A stretch of DNA of 42,089 nt from an uncultured Clostridia bacterium (GCA_937894515.1 CALCRH010000027.1:1-42089); one strand, 5' to 3'. Numbered from the stretch's first letter, positions 31,669-40,723 are shown. Notes: generated by a model from the sequence alone, not told the origin. Made by a program: numbers and translations.

Positions 31669-33185
31669 TGTACGCCCTCGCTTTCCGCCGGACTTGCAGC
31701 ATCAATAAATACAGACAGGAAATACAGGTTGGAGACCGTTTCCACTGCGGAGCAGATCAGCACGACAGTGTTGTGACTCGGTGTGCTGCGCACATATCTG
31801 CTTGCCAGATTGGAAATGACGTACATGGCCGTACTCATATTCAGGAACATCACGCAGGAAAGCAGAAGCGAGCAGAACAGAAACCGAGCGTCCCATGTGA
31901 ACAGAAAAACGAAAATCAGCAGGAAAACCGCCGGGAATACATAGCGTTCGTGCATATAGTGGCCGAAGGTATAGATCGTGTAGATACAGAATGCCGCCGT
32001 GAGAAACAGCATCCGAAAGCTGAGCCCCGAGTTTTCCGCACATCTGCGTTCCCGGCGGGAGGATCTCCATTGTACGAAAACGGCGGTGAACACGGTAATG
32101 AGAATGACTGCGGTTCCGAATGCCTGATAGGAAACGGAAGCAAAGAGGATTTCTCCGGATTCTGTCCAGTTTCCGCCGAGCAGCGCCAAAAAATTGTACG
32201 CTTCCACGCTGGCGTAGTCATATCCGCCGCTGGCTTCTATAAACCGTTCCACAAGCCACAGCGCCTTCTGATCGCCCCTAAACGGCAGGGAAATCAGAAA
32301 AATAACCGTCAGCGCCGCTGCGACCGCTCCGACCGTCTTCAGAAAGTCCTTTTTGCCGCGAATGGTGAAAAGATATGCTGCCGCCAAAACCGGCCCGAAG
32401 ATCAGTGCCTGCCATTTGCACATCACGGCAAGACCGTAAATCGCACCCGCCGAGATGCGCCGCCCCTTCATCAGTTCCAGGAAGCAGAGCAGCAGCAGGA
32501 GCGTCAGAAGGGAATCGAGCTGCCCCCATGCGCCGGACAGCACGACTGCCGCAGGGTTAAAGATCACAAGCGCACCGAGCAGCAGCGCCCAGCCTTCTCC
32601 CCTGTTCTCCCGGCGTGCGGTCTGCATGACGAGCAGAGCGATCGCCACGTCCGCAAAATACGCCGGCAGCATATAAGCAAAAATTCCTGCGCCGGAAACA
32701 AGATTGATCCGCAAAAAGCGCAAAACTGCGGTGATCCCGCCGAGCATCAGAATCGTACCGGGGGGATAGTCGCACATTCCGGTTGCCGGATCGGTATAGA
32801 ATACACGCGCCCCGTTGTCTGCCATGCACCTGCCCCAGGCGATGAAACAGTTGATATCCACATCGTGTCCGCCCCAAAGGCAGGCGAGAACCGTACGCAG
32901 AAGAAGTCCTACCGATACCAGCAGCACAAAAAACAGCCGCTCCTGCGCCGCTTCACGGCATCTTTCGGCAAGCTCCTCCCGATGACGGTACACGCCGAAC
33001 AGCAGGATCACCGCCAGAAGGATCGAGGAGGCAAGAAACAGGTGGGGGATCGAGCGCAGATAGATCCTCCTCGCTTCCTCCAGAACGTCAGTTTCCCCCT
33101 CTGCAAGGACGGAAATCGGCTGAAGCAGCAGCGCGAGAATCAGAATCGCAAAGAGTAAATACAAAATTCTATTTTTCCTGAACAT
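31665..33185 (-). CDS. GT87-like polyprenol-phosphate mannosyltransferase
   Basis: 506 residues with about ten membrane helices. GGHDVDINCFIAWGR carries the acidic residues expected after the first helices in GT-C enzymes (GT87/PIG-M-like), followed by DYPPGTILML. GAWGQLDSLLTLLLLL and GLAVMCKWQALIFGPVL, and HYMHERYVFP near the C-terminus, are also typical. It likely extends a glycan outside the membrane using a polyprenyl-phosphate sugar. Start follows GAGGGTTGCACT. It is the first gene of a two-gene operon with the PMT-like enzyme. Confidence 0.8.
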   Translation of the reverse strand: MFRKNRILYLLFAILILALLLQPISVLAEGETDVLEEARRIYLRSIPHLFLASSILLAVILLFGVYRHREELAERCREAAQERLFFVLLVSVGLLLRTVLACLWGGHDVDINCFIAWGRCMADNGARVFYTDPATGMCDYPPGTILMLGGITAVLRFLRINLVSGAGIFAYMLPAYFADVAIALLVMQTARRENRGEGWALLLGALVIFNPAAVVLSGAWGQLDSLLTLLLLLCFLELMKGRRISAGAIYGLAVMCKWQALIFGPVLAAAYLFTIRGKKDFLKTVGAVAAALTVIFLISLPFRGDQKALWLVERFIEASGGYDYASVEAYNFLALLGGNWTESGEILFASVSYQAFGTAVILITVFTAVFVQWRSSRRERRCAENSGLSFRMLFLTAAFCIYTIYTFGHYMHERYVFPAVFLLIFVFLFTWDARFLFCSLLLSCVMFLNMSTAMYVISNLASRYVRSTPSHNTVVLICSAVETVSNLYFLSVFIDAASPAESEGVQ

Positions 33186-33199
33186 AGTGCAACCCTCAT

Positions 33200-33388
33200 T
33201 TATTGCCGGCTCAAAGCATCCTGCGCCGAGCCATACTTTCGTTTAATAAGCCTTGCACAGGGCTTCTCGATCCGATATGTCACCAAAATGGCTGCCGGCA
33301 GCGCCGCACAGACACAGGTGAGCGCCGGTTTTTTTGTAAACGAACGTGCAAGCAGCAGAAAACCCGAAAGCAGCAGATCGACAAACAT
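33200..33388 (-). pseudogene. Acyltransferase-3 (OafA-like) C-terminal remnant
   Basis: About 62 codons; TCVCAALPAAILVTYRIEKP followed by CARLIKRKYG matches the last membrane helix and the (Y/F)xxIEKP motif that closes acyltransferase-3 proteins. The remaining ~300 residues are absent. It lies just upstream of the GT87 gene. Confidence 0.6.
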
Positions 33389-33741
33389 ATAGCCGCAGCG
33401 GCACAGGCAGAAAAAGAGATTTCAGGCATTTCATAAACAGTTTTCTTGAAAGACGGAAGATATGAAAGCAAAAAGAAGCTTTGGAATATCTTTACGGAAA
33501 TTATAGCATAGGACAGAATCAATGTAAACACATATCCGCTGTACTGTAAACACATATCCGCTGTACGTGCTTGCTTTTTCAGGGATATTCGATTACAATA
33601 TAACCATGATTTCCGTCATTTTCGGAGGGCTGATATGCTGGCGATCCTTTATTTTCTGGTGTATGCTCTGTGCGGTCATCGCGGCGGACTACGCTTTCGA
33701 GCTGTTTGACTGTCTCCGGAGTCTGCGGGCCGGATCTGTGA
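33389..33741. other. Gap with tandem duplication, no gene seen
   Basis: AT-rich, holding the 22-bp tandem duplication at 33523-33566. A plus-strand frame from 33567 leads into, but out of frame with, the glycosyltransferase remnant. No promoter stands out. Confidence 0.4.
33523..33566 (+). repeat. Perfect 22-bp tandem duplication
   Basis: TGTAAACACATATCCGCTGT plus AC, twice head to tail (33523-33544 and 33545-33566). Confidence 0.9.
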
Positions 33742-33966
33742 TTGTATTGGCATGGGTACGACACAACAGAACGGAAGGAAGAGATCGCACGATTTTATGC
33801 CGAGCCGCTTCAGAATACGGATGTCCTTGAAAAATACGGCGTTCGGTATATCATGCTCGACAGCAATATGCCGGATGATACCGTTGGCCGAAGTGCGCCG
33901 GAAAACGGCTGCAGCAAGATATGGGAAAGCGAGTCCGGTGAAATTGCGATCTTCGCCGTTCCGTAA
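33742..33966 (+). pseudogene. C-terminal remnant of a membrane glycosyltransferase
   Basis: About 74 codons: GYDTTERKEEIARFYAEP, VLEKYGVRYIMLDSNMP and GEIAIFAVP. This pattern (short helix, then LxKYxVxYI strand) is the soluble C-terminal end seen in YYY/DUF2298 and related GT-C proteins. Everything before is missing, and a frameshift separates it from upstream sequence. The intact gtrA follows 33 bp downstream. Confidence 0.55.
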
Positions 33967-33999
33967 AGTTCCGAAGCGGCAGAAGGATGGTACATCATC

Positions 34000-34425
34000 G
34001 TGGTGCATTTGATACAGAAAATCTTCGATAAAACATTCTTGAGATTTGTTCTGGTGGGGTTGATCAATACGGCGGTCGGAGCCGGTGTGATGTTTATCGC
34101 ATATAACCTTTTCCATGCAGACTACTGGCTTTCTTCGGCAGCAAATTATGTCGTGGGAGGCATTGTGAGCTTTTTTCTCAACAAGTATTATACGTTCCGA
34201 AATACCGAAAAAGGTCTGCGGCAGGTGCTGCGTTTTGTTGCGATCCTTGTGATCTGCTATTTTGCTGCATACGGCGCAGCAAAACCTCTTGTCAAGGCCA
34301 TTCTTTCGGAACAGAAAACATCCTTACAGGAAAATGCGGCAATGCTTGTCGGAATGGGACTATATGTTATTCTGAGTTATTTGGGTCAGCGGTTCTTTAC
34401 ATTCAAAGAGCCGACTGAGAAGTAA
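34000..34425 (+). CDS. GtrA-family membrane protein
   Basis: 141 residues, four membrane helices, the standard GtrA architecture: LRFVLVGLINTAVGAGVMF, NYVVGGIVSFFLNKYYTF and ILSYLGQRFFTF. GtrA proteins are thought to move or help flip polyprenyl-phosphate sugars. Start is a GTG (34000 or 34003) behind AGAAGGATGG. The GT2 gene follows 51 bp later, the usual gtrA-gtrB pair that makes a lipid-linked sugar donor for the GT-C enzymes nearby. Confidence 0.9.
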   Translation: MVHLIQKIFDKTFLRFVLVGLINTAVGAGVMFIAYNLFHADYWLSSAANYVVGGIVSFFLNKYYTFRNTEKGLRQVLRFVAILVICYFAAYGAAKPLVKAILSEQKTSLQENAAMLVGMGLYVILSYLGQRFFTFKEPTEK

Positions 34426-34476
34426 AAAAAGCAGGTCCGTCTGTCGCTTCCTGCAAAAAAAGTTGAGGTTTTCAAG

Positions 34477-35436
34477 ATGAATACAAAGCTTTGGCTCGTT
34501 GTTCCCTGTTACAATGAAGAAGAGGTATTGCCGTTTACCGCCGATGCTCTTCGCAAGAAGCTGCGGCAATTATGCGATGCGGGAAAGATCCGTGAACCGC
34601 GGATCGTATTTGTCGATGACGGAAGCTCCGACCAAACGTGGGAGATCATCAGCAGCTTATGCTCCGATCCGATGTTTGCAGCAATCAAGCTGTCTCATAA
34701 TCAGGGGCATCAGAGCGCTTTGCTTGCAGGTATGATGTATGCAAAAGACAGATGTGATTGCGTGATCACGCTCGATGCGGATCTGCAGGATGATATAGAC
34801 GCAATTGAAGATTTCATCAAAGCCTACGAGGACGGATGCCATGTCGTGTATGGTGTCAGAAATGACCGAAAAACCGACTCCGGTTTCAAAAGAGGAACCG
34901 CACAGCTTTTCTATAAGCTGATGAACTCGATGGGAACCGAAATTGTGTATAACCACGCCGATTATCGGCTGTTGAGCGCAAAAGCATTGGCCGCTTTATC
35001 GGAATATGAAGAAGTCAATCTGTTTTTACGCGGGATCGTGCCTCTTGTCGGGCTGAAAAGCGGAAAGGTCTACTATTCACGCAGGGTCAGAACTGCCGGG
35101 GCAACAAAGTATCCGCTGAAGAAAATGGTCAATTTCGCTTTTGACGGCATAACCTCCTTCAGCGTGAAGCCCCTCAGGTTTATTTCTGTATTAGGACTTC
35201 TCTTCTCTTTGCTGAGCGTGGGCGGTCTGATCTATGCTTTGGTTTCGTATTTTTCCGGTCACACAGTCCCGGGTTGGACTGCGATCGTATGCTCGATTTG
35301 GCTGCTCGGAGGGATCCAGCTTTTGGGAATGGGCGTTCTGGGAGAATACATCGGCAAAACCTATACTGAGGTGAAACACAGACCCCGGTATTTTATCGAC
35401 GAGATCATCAGCCGCGAGGAGATCCCGGACGCATAA
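34477..35436 (+). CDS. GT2 polyprenyl-phosphate glycosyltransferase (GtrB-like)
   Basis: 319 residues: a cytoplasmic GT-A domain (WLVVPCYNEEEVLPFT, IVFVDDGSSDQTW, ITLDADLQDD with the metal-binding DxD) and two C-terminal membrane helices (about residues 230-290). Typical of GtrB/YkcC/DPM1 enzymes that load a nucleotide-activated sugar onto undecaprenyl or dolichyl-type phosphate. Pairs with gtrA upstream. A strong terminator follows. Confidence 0.92.
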   Translation: MNTKLWLVVPCYNEEEVLPFTADALRKKLRQLCDAGKIREPRIVFVDDGSSDQTWEIISSLCSDPMFAAIKLSHNQGHQSALLAGMMYAKDRCDCVITLDADLQDDIDAIEDFIKAYEDGCHVVYGVRNDRKTDSGFKRGTAQLFYKLMNSMGTEIVYNHADYRLLSAKALAALSEYEEVNLFLRGIVPLVGLKSGKVYYSRRVRTAGATKYPLKKMVNFAFDGITSFSVKPLRFISVLGLLFSLLSVGGLIYALVSYFSGHTVPGWTAIVCSIWLLGGIQLLGMGVLGEYIGKTYTEVKHRPRYFIDEIISREEIPDA

Positions 35437-35445
35437 ATGGTACGC

Positions 35446-35489
35446 AAGGGCGGCAGCACTCGTTCATTTGAGTGCTGCCGCCCTTTTTA
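35446..35489. terminator. Terminator between convergent genes
   Basis: AAGGGCGGCAGCACT (35446-35460) pairs perfectly with 35471-35485, followed by TTTT. Confidence 0.9.
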
Positions 35490-35531
35490 CAGCCCCTTTT
35501 CGCGTTGACGGCGGATAACGTGCGGAAGCGG

Positions 35532-36932
35532 TCAGCGGACGTCCGGCGCTTCATCCGACCGGAGCGGCAGATCTTCTTTTCTTATCCGGTCGGCAAGCTC
35601 GAATACATATCCGGAAACGAGATAGCAAACCAAAGTAATCATTCTGAAATTATATCCGACAAACAGTATGGGCTCTCCCACAGCGGCAAACAGGAAGCAG
35701 ACGGGAATGGAAAAAAGCAATATATTATCGTGGGAGATAATGTGAGTTTTCATTTTCAGGAAAACATAAAGCATATCTTTGACCGTTTTGAATAAAAAAA
35801 CGAGAGACATCAGAAAACCCGGTATACCCATCAGCACTAAAGCACTGAAATAGCCGCTGTGTATGTGACACATATTCAGTGAATTATAAATCAGCGGGTA
35901 AAAAACATCCTCGCGTATCCCGAAAAAGAAACTGGACGGCGCATATCCTTTCAGCATATCCGGAATCATGGCCCACAGCTCCAAACGTCCGCTGCCGTCG
36001 TTCAGATTTTCGGAAAAACCGCGATCCATGTAATCGTTCTGTCCTTCGGCAAGTATATACTTACTGGCCAGGGTGCCAAGCTGCCACATAAGCGTCAGAC
36101 CCAGAGCTACGGTCAAAGCGATCACGACTCCGGCGAGAATTGTTTTTTTAGGGGAAGCGTCCCGGTTTTTATTACGGAAGAGGAAAAAGCCGAGCGTGAA
36201 AAGCCCCAGACCAAAGCCCAGCAGAGCCAGCCTGCACTTTGTCAGGGAAATGGCCAGAACAAAGCCGATCATTCCGACAGTCATAAGCGGCCTCATTTTT
36301 TTCTGCACAAACAGATACAAAGCCATGAAAAATCCAAGCACAGAGAGATAGGCGGTATAGTAATAGTGCATACCGAACATGACAGGATATTTGTAAACCG
36401 GTTCTGCACCCTGAGCGTATGTTATTCCCATCATCCCGAAAACCTTATCGCTGCCGGGCAGAGAAAAAGAGGTCCTCATAAAAGTGGGGATCAGCGCCGC
36501 CCAGACAACTATGGCCAGTATGACTGTCAGAACAGACAGTATAATATTCAGCGCGCGTTTTTTATCAAAGTCGTCGGTGACGGTCACAAAGGGAAGGGCA
36601 AGCCCCCAGGCGGAAAGCAGAAGCGCGACGGTAAACATCCCGGTCCCCCGAAAAGAGGAAGCCTCCGTTTTTATAAAGAAGCATACGGTATACCACGCGA
36701 TGAAGGACAGCCCCAGAAGATAGACATTTTTCTTCTGATAGACACCTTTCCACAGGCATATGACCAGTGCCAGCAAATTGACAGAAAAAAAGAAGTCCAG
36801 GGAGAGAAAGTCGACCAATACGGAATTTATTATCTTCAGGCTCTGTACACAGAGATTAAAGAGCAGGAGCGCCAGCCAGAACGACTGCCGCTGACGGTCT
36901 GTAATTTTTTTGTTCAATGTCAGAATGTTCAT
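35532..36932 (-). CDS. O-antigen ligase/polymerase-like membrane protein
   Basis: 466 residues with about twelve membrane helices. The large periplasm-side loop near the C-terminal third (NDGSGRLELWAMIPDMLKG, SFFFGIREDVF) followed by HIHSGYFSALVLMGIPGF is the Wzy_C pattern of RfaL/Wzy-type ligases and polymerases. It likely polymerises or attaches lipid-linked glycan chains at the cell surface. ATG follows AAAGGAGCAAA. In a Gram-positive the acceptor would be wall polymer, lipid or protein rather than LPS. Confidence 0.82.
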   Translation of the reverse strand: MNILTLNKKITDRQRQSFWLALLLFNLCVQSLKIINSVLVDFLSLDFFFSVNLLALVICLWKGVYQKKNVYLLGLSFIAWYTVCFFIKTEASSFRGTGMFTVALLLSAWGLALPFVTVTDDFDKKRALNIILSVLTVILAIVVWAALIPTFMRTSFSLPGSDKVFGMMGITYAQGAEPVYKYPVMFGMHYYYTAYLSVLGFFMALYLFVQKKMRPLMTVGMIGFVLAISLTKCRLALLGFGLGLFTLGFFLFRNKNRDASPKKTILAGVVIALTVALGLTLMWQLGTLASKYILAEGQNDYMDRGFSENLNDGSGRLELWAMIPDMLKGYAPSSFFFGIREDVFYPLIYNSLNMCHIHSGYFSALVLMGIPGFLMSLVFLFKTVKDMLYVFLKMKTHIISHDNILLFSIPVCFLFAAVGEPILFVGYNFRMITLVCYLVSGYVFELADRIRKEDLPLRSDEAPDVR

Positions 36933-37062
36933 TTTGCTCCTTTATCGTGCAGAGCACTGTCTCTCATTTTGTTCCTGTTTTGCTGATGCGCACAGTGCAG
37001 CGACATGGCATTGCAGCCCGCGGGACATTTCTGCGACGGAACGCCGCTTCCTGCCGGATCGC

Positions 37063-38112
37063 TTATGCTTCGCCTTCGGTCTTCCGGAAGATCACAAAGC
37101 GCTGGACAAGCCAGCTTACCATGAACAGCAGGATCTCCGCAAGGATCTTTGCCGCCCACTTTACGCCGATGACGTACCTGACCAGCAAAGAAAGCAGCGC
37201 CGTGTTGGCGGCAAGGATGCAGGCGGCAAGGGTGAAGTACTGCAGGGCGGTCTTGCCGACCTGCCCCTTCTTCCGGAACACCTGCCGCTTATTGACTGTA
37301 TAGTTGAATATGGAGCTGAGTACACGGGCGGAGACGTTGCTGATCATAATGCTGCCGGCAAGCCCCCCGGTGAGCCGGGAGAAAAGGTTAAAAAGAAGAA
37401 AGTCCAGAAGAAAGGACAGGAGGCCGGAAGCGCAGAACTTCAGAATATCCTGATAGATCCGGAAGGAATCGTATAGTGCCTTAAAATGGCTGTTCCTGTT
37501 TTCGTTAAAGTACACGGTTTCGATGGGAACCTCCACGATGGGAATGCCGTCCCGCGGGCACTGCAGGAGCATGACCATTTCATATTCGTATCTGTCGCCG
37601 GGAATGGCAAGCATATAACCAAGGCTCTCCATGTGGAAAGCGCGCAGACCGGTCTGGGTATCGGCGAGCCTGCTGCCGGTGACAAGAGAATAGACAAAGC
37701 GTGTGAAGCTGTTGCCGAAGCGGCTGCGGGCAGGTACCCTGCCGGTGAAGGCGCGGCTGCCGATCACCAGAGAACGGCCCGAAGACGCGGACTTCTCTGC
37801 CACCTGCATGGCGTCCGCGACCCGGTGCTGCCCGTCGGCATCCATGGTCATTATGATATCCGTTTCGGGAAAATGTTCCCGGATGTAAACCATGCCCCGG
37901 CGCAGGGCATAGCCTTTGCCGTGATTTTCCGGATAACCCGTGACGGAGGCAAACGCCCGTGCCTGCTCAAAAAACGGCGCATAATCCGGGCCGCTGCCGT
38001 CATCCACAACGACGATCCGCCAATCGGTCTTTTCACGAAGCTCCGCAAGCAGTGCAGGCATGGCAGCCTCCGGCTCATAGGCGGGGATGAGTACAACAAC
38101 GTTTTTACCCAT
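37063..38112 (-). CDS. GT2 glycosyltransferase fused to GtrA
   Basis: 349 residues from the ATG behind GAGAGGCTGATC (MGKNVVVLIPAYEPEAAM); an in-frame ATG at 38166 adds 18 residues with a weaker site. Residues ~1-220 are a DPM1-like GT-A domain (WRIVVVDDGSG, IIMTMDADGQH, LADTQTGLRAFH). Residues ~230-349 are a four-helix GtrA module (LKFCASGLLSFLLDFLLFN, NYTVNKRQVFRK). The fusion couples synthesis of a polyprenyl-phosphate sugar to its movement across the membrane. It parallels the separate gtrA/GT2 pair at 34000, so two different sugars may be supplied. Confidence 0.9.
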   Translation of the reverse strand: MGKNVVVLIPAYEPEAAMPALLAELREKTDWRIVVVDDGSGPDYAPFFEQARAFASVTGYPENHGKGYALRRGMVYIREHFPETDIIMTMDADGQHRVADAMQVAEKSASSGRSLVIGSRAFTGRVPARSRFGNSFTRFVYSLVTGSRLADTQTGLRAFHMESLGYMLAIPGDRYEYEMVMLLQCPRDGIPIVEVPIETVYFNENRNSHFKALYDSFRIYQDILKFCASGLLSFLLDFLLFNLFSRLTGGLAGSIMISNVSARVLSSIFNYTVNKRQVFRKKGQVGKTALQYFTLAACILAANTALLSLLVRYVIGVKWAAKILAEILLFMVSWLVQRFVIFRKTEGEA

Positions 38113-38177
38113 GATCAGCCTCTCAACGGCTCCGCAGATGGCATTTGCGGAGCTGTCATTGTTCATATTACTGCCTG

Positions 38178-39986
38178 TTATTTGTTATTTTGTATGTTAT
38201 CGAAATACAGCATCTCCGGATCGCGATTCCTGTAAACGGTATGGTATTCGTCGCTTAACGCCGGAACGTACTCAAGGTAGTCGTCATTCTCCGGCGCAAG
38301 CGCAGACTTGTTGGGAATGACAATATAATCGATCCGGTCTGTGGAAGAAGAATATCCCTTGTCGATATGGGCGGAGAATGCGATATCCTCGACCTGCATA
38401 CCTTCCGAATACGCATCACAGTCGGACAGGATCAGATAATAGCTTCTCTCCACCGGTTCATAGCGGCAGTTCCACGCTTTGGAGGAGCGAAACTGCGAAT
38501 ATGTGTCCGTCAAATAAAGAACCTTGTCCTCCGTCTGCGCAAAATAATCGCTGAGCCTGCCCACGCTTTCAAACGGCGCGAGCTCCTCGGTATAGGTCGA
38601 TCTGATGGTGACGTGTCCGAAATAGCCGCTACAAAGCACCGGGATCAGCAGAAATACGCAAAAGGGACGGATGAAGTCTTTCTTTCGTGCAGTAAAGAAT
38701 GCATAGATCCCGATAGATACGGCCAAAGTCAACGCAATCACCGCCGTCTGAAAAGGCCAAAAGAGAACAGACTCCGTGCCGATAGCGTTGGAAAGCAGCA
38801 GATCAAGGGCGCAGACCCACCGGAGCGTCATTTGATCCACGATAAAGAGGTTGGGGGAGGAGTGAAACAGTGCAAGCACAGAGAGCGCGAGAATAAGCAG
38901 GATACCGAGTTCGTTTTTCCGGGAAGCCGTGTCGGAACATTCGGGACACACGGCAAAAACGGGGAGCAGAAGAAATACGGCAGGGGCATAATATCGCAGA
39001 TGTACACGCGGTATCATGCTGCCCAGATCCTCACGAATGGAAATCGTATAAGCGATACCGCCGATGACGCAAAGAATAAAGACGCCTATAAACAGGAAAA
39101 ACCTCTGCTGCTCCGGCTTCATCCGACGGAAACGAAGGAGCGGAATGGCAAGGGGAAGCAGCTGGACAGCCAGCAGCGTGGAGATAATAAGATACAAAAC
39201 GGCATAGACAAGATACAGGGGGGCATTGCGCTGTGCAAGGGCGGAAGGGTCGGATTGGTTGTAACTCCGTCCCAGACCGGAGAATATGAAGAGCTTGCCG
39301 AGGATGAACAGGACACCGAACACGACGGCGGCGAGCAGAAGTCTGCACCATTCGCGCCGACGCTCCTCCTTTTCACGCGGGCAGAGCTTCCTCTCCAGAA
39401 GCAGGCAGATCGCATCGGCTGCCAGAACCACCGGGAAAACCTCTTTACAGAGAAAACCGCCGTAGATCAGCGCGCCCTCCGCAAGACCGCGGAGCCGACA
39501 GTCTTGCTCTCTTCGGCAGCAATGCAGCGTGATGTACCAGAAGAACAGCGGCCAGTAAAGATTCTCGCTCATAAACGTCTCTGTCATCACCATATCCGGC
39601 CAGAGGATGAGAAACGCCGCCAGTACGATCTGTCTGCGTTTTTCAACGCCCAGCTTTGAACAGATCCTCCACAGCGGGAAGACGCAGCTGTTCATCAGCA
39701 GGGAATTTAGCAGGGCGATCAGACGGATACGCATCTCAACGTTTCTGACGGCAAATAAAGGCGAAAGGACGACCGGGTACAGGATCTTCTGAAAATTGGT
39801 GGGCGTGTTGCAAACCGTCAGCCCGAAGCCGTGGAATATACTTCTGGCTAAATCGTAATACTTCAGCTCATCCCAGTAGATCGTGGGGTTTTTCATATAA
39901 CAGCTCGCCATATAGCGTAGCAATACGCCGATCAGAAAAAAACAGATCGGCAGGAAATATTTATTTTCGTCTTTGAGATTTTCCAT
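38178..39986 (-). CDS. GT39/ArnT-like membrane glycosyltransferase
   Basis: 602 residues from the ATG behind TCGGAGCG; a longer frame to 40253 runs through the promoter. The first external loop has the catalytic-type Asp-Glu pair (D39-E40 in IYWDELKYYDLARSIFHG). About twelve helices follow, then a soluble C-terminal domain ending in the YLEYVPALSDEYHTVYRNRD segment. It probably transfers a sugar from a polyprenyl-phosphate donor to an exported acceptor. Its last 149 bp are repeated at 29738. It is transcribed divergently from the tandem peptide genes. Confidence 0.82.
   Translation of the reverse strand: MENLKDENKYFLPICFFLIGVLLRYMASCYMKNPTIYWDELKYYDLARSIFHGFGLTVCNTPTNFQKILYPVVLSPLFAVRNVEMRIRLIALLNSLLMNSCVFPLWRICSKLGVEKRRQIVLAAFLILWPDMVMTETFMSENLYWPLFFWYITLHCCRREQDCRLRGLAEGALIYGGFLCKEVFPVVLAADAICLLLERKLCPREKEERRREWCRLLLAAVVFGVLFILGKLFIFSGLGRSYNQSDPSALAQRNAPLYLVYAVLYLIISTLLAVQLLPLAIPLLRFRRMKPEQQRFFLFIGVFILCVIGGIAYTISIREDLGSMIPRVHLRYYAPAVFLLLPVFAVCPECSDTASRKNELGILLILALSVLALFHSSPNLFIVDQMTLRWVCALDLLLSNAIGTESVLFWPFQTAVIALTLAVSIGIYAFFTARKKDFIRPFCVFLLIPVLCSGYFGHVTIRSTYTEELAPFESVGRLSDYFAQTEDKVLYLTDTYSQFRSSKAWNCRYEPVERSYYLILSDCDAYSEGMQVEDIAFSAHIDKGYSSSTDRIDYIVIPNKSALAPENDDYLEYVPALSDEYHTVYRNRDPEMLYFDNIQNNK
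38195..38343 (+). repeat. 149-bp direct repeat, copy 2
   Basis: Matches 29738-29886; here it is the native 3' end of the GT39-like gene. Confidence 0.85.
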
Positions 39987-40022
39987 TCGATACGCTCCGA
40001 AAGTACCGTATTTTTTTTGCTT

Positions 40023-40051
40023 ATTATACAGAAAAATACGGGCTGTTTCAA
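40023..40051 (-). promoter_or_regulatory. Promoter of the GT39-like gene
   Basis: Minus strand TTGAAA (40046-40051), 17-bp spacer, TATAAT (40023-40028). Confidence 0.8.
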
Positions 40052-40094
40052 GACGGAATTTCCGAAGGCGGCAGGAAAAGCTGCAAATTTCCTG

Positions 40095-40123
40095 TTGAAA
40101 AACGGCTGGGTTTGGTATATAAT
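40095..40123 (+). promoter_or_regulatory. Promoter of the tandem peptide operon
   Basis: TTGAAA (40095-40100), 17-bp spacer, TATAAT (40118-40123). Same boxes as the divergent promoter 44 bp away, leaving a ~125-nt leader before the first peptide ATG. Confidence 0.8.
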
Positions 40124-40255
40124 GACAAAAATATATTTTTCTGCGCTGCTTTTTGAGATCCGAAAAAAAATCAAAAATTTTTGGAAAGCAGTAGCCATTT
40201 TTCGGAATGCATCGTATATACAGAAGAAAACAAGGATGAAAAGGAGAACCCACAC

Positions 40256-40447
40256 ATGAAAAAGCAAACCGTTATCATTCTGATCCTCTGCGTCCTGCTG
40301 GCAGCCGTCATTGCGCTGAGCGCCCTGAAGGTTATCGGCCCGCAGGGCTCACTCTCCGGTTATACCGGCTTTCCGGTGGTATCGCCTCCTCCGCCGATCA
40401 CGAGTACCGTCCCCGGCTGGGATCATTCTGTCCCCACCTACCCATGA
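40256..40447 (+). CDS. Tandem small membrane peptide 1
   Basis: 63 residues. A Lys-rich start (MKKQ) leads into one hydrophobic helix (TVIILILCVLLAAVIALSAL), then the shared motif VIGP (26-29) and GYTGFPVV (35-42), then a tail rich in Ser, Thr and Pro (PPPPITSTVP). There is no lipobox at the single Cys and no clear signal-peptidase site, so it may stay anchored with its tail outside. ATG follows AAGGAGAACC. First of three paralogues at exact 234-bp spacing. No family recognised. Confidence 0.85.
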   Translation: MKKQTVIILILCVLLAAVIALSALKVIGPQGSLSGYTGFPVVSPPPPITSTVPGWDHSVPTYP

Positions 40448-40489
40448 TCGTGCTTTATCCGCTTTGGGACATAAAAAGGAGAACGAACT

Positions 40490-40681
40490 ATGAAAAAGAA
40501 AACCGTTATCATTCTTATTCTCTGCGTGCTGGTGGCAACCGTCATTGCGCTGAGCGCCCTGAAGGTTATCGGCCCGCAGGACTCATTCTCCGGTTATACC
40601 GGTTTCCCGGTGGTAAACTCTCCTACGCCGATCGCGAGTACCGACCCCAGCTGGGAACAATCCTACCCCACCACCAAGTGA
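40490..40681 (+). CDS. Tandem small membrane peptide 2
   Basis: 63 residues, very similar to peptide 1 through residue 42 (MKKK, helix, VIGPQDSFSGYTGFPVV); the tail diverges (NSPTPIASTDPSWEQ) but remains Ser/Thr/Pro-rich. The ribosome site AAAGGAGAACG and the intergenic sequence resemble those of the neighbours. Same operon, same likely topology. Function not known. Confidence 0.85.
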   Translation: MKKKTVIILILCVLVATVIALSALKVIGPQDSFSGYTGFPVVNSPTPIASTDPSWEQSYPTTK

Positions 40682-40723
40682 TCGCGCTTTATTTGCTTTC
40701 AGGTATCGAATGGAGAATAAACT

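Noticed and set aside
31668..33158. 496-codon plus-strand frame opposite the GT87-like gene
   Set aside because: Highly charged Arg/Gln/His-rich translation typical of the antisense of a membrane protein; the opposite strand has clear GT-C motifs.
38367..39659. 430-codon plus-strand frame opposite the GT39-like gene
   Set aside because: Same antisense artefact; no ribosome site or motif.
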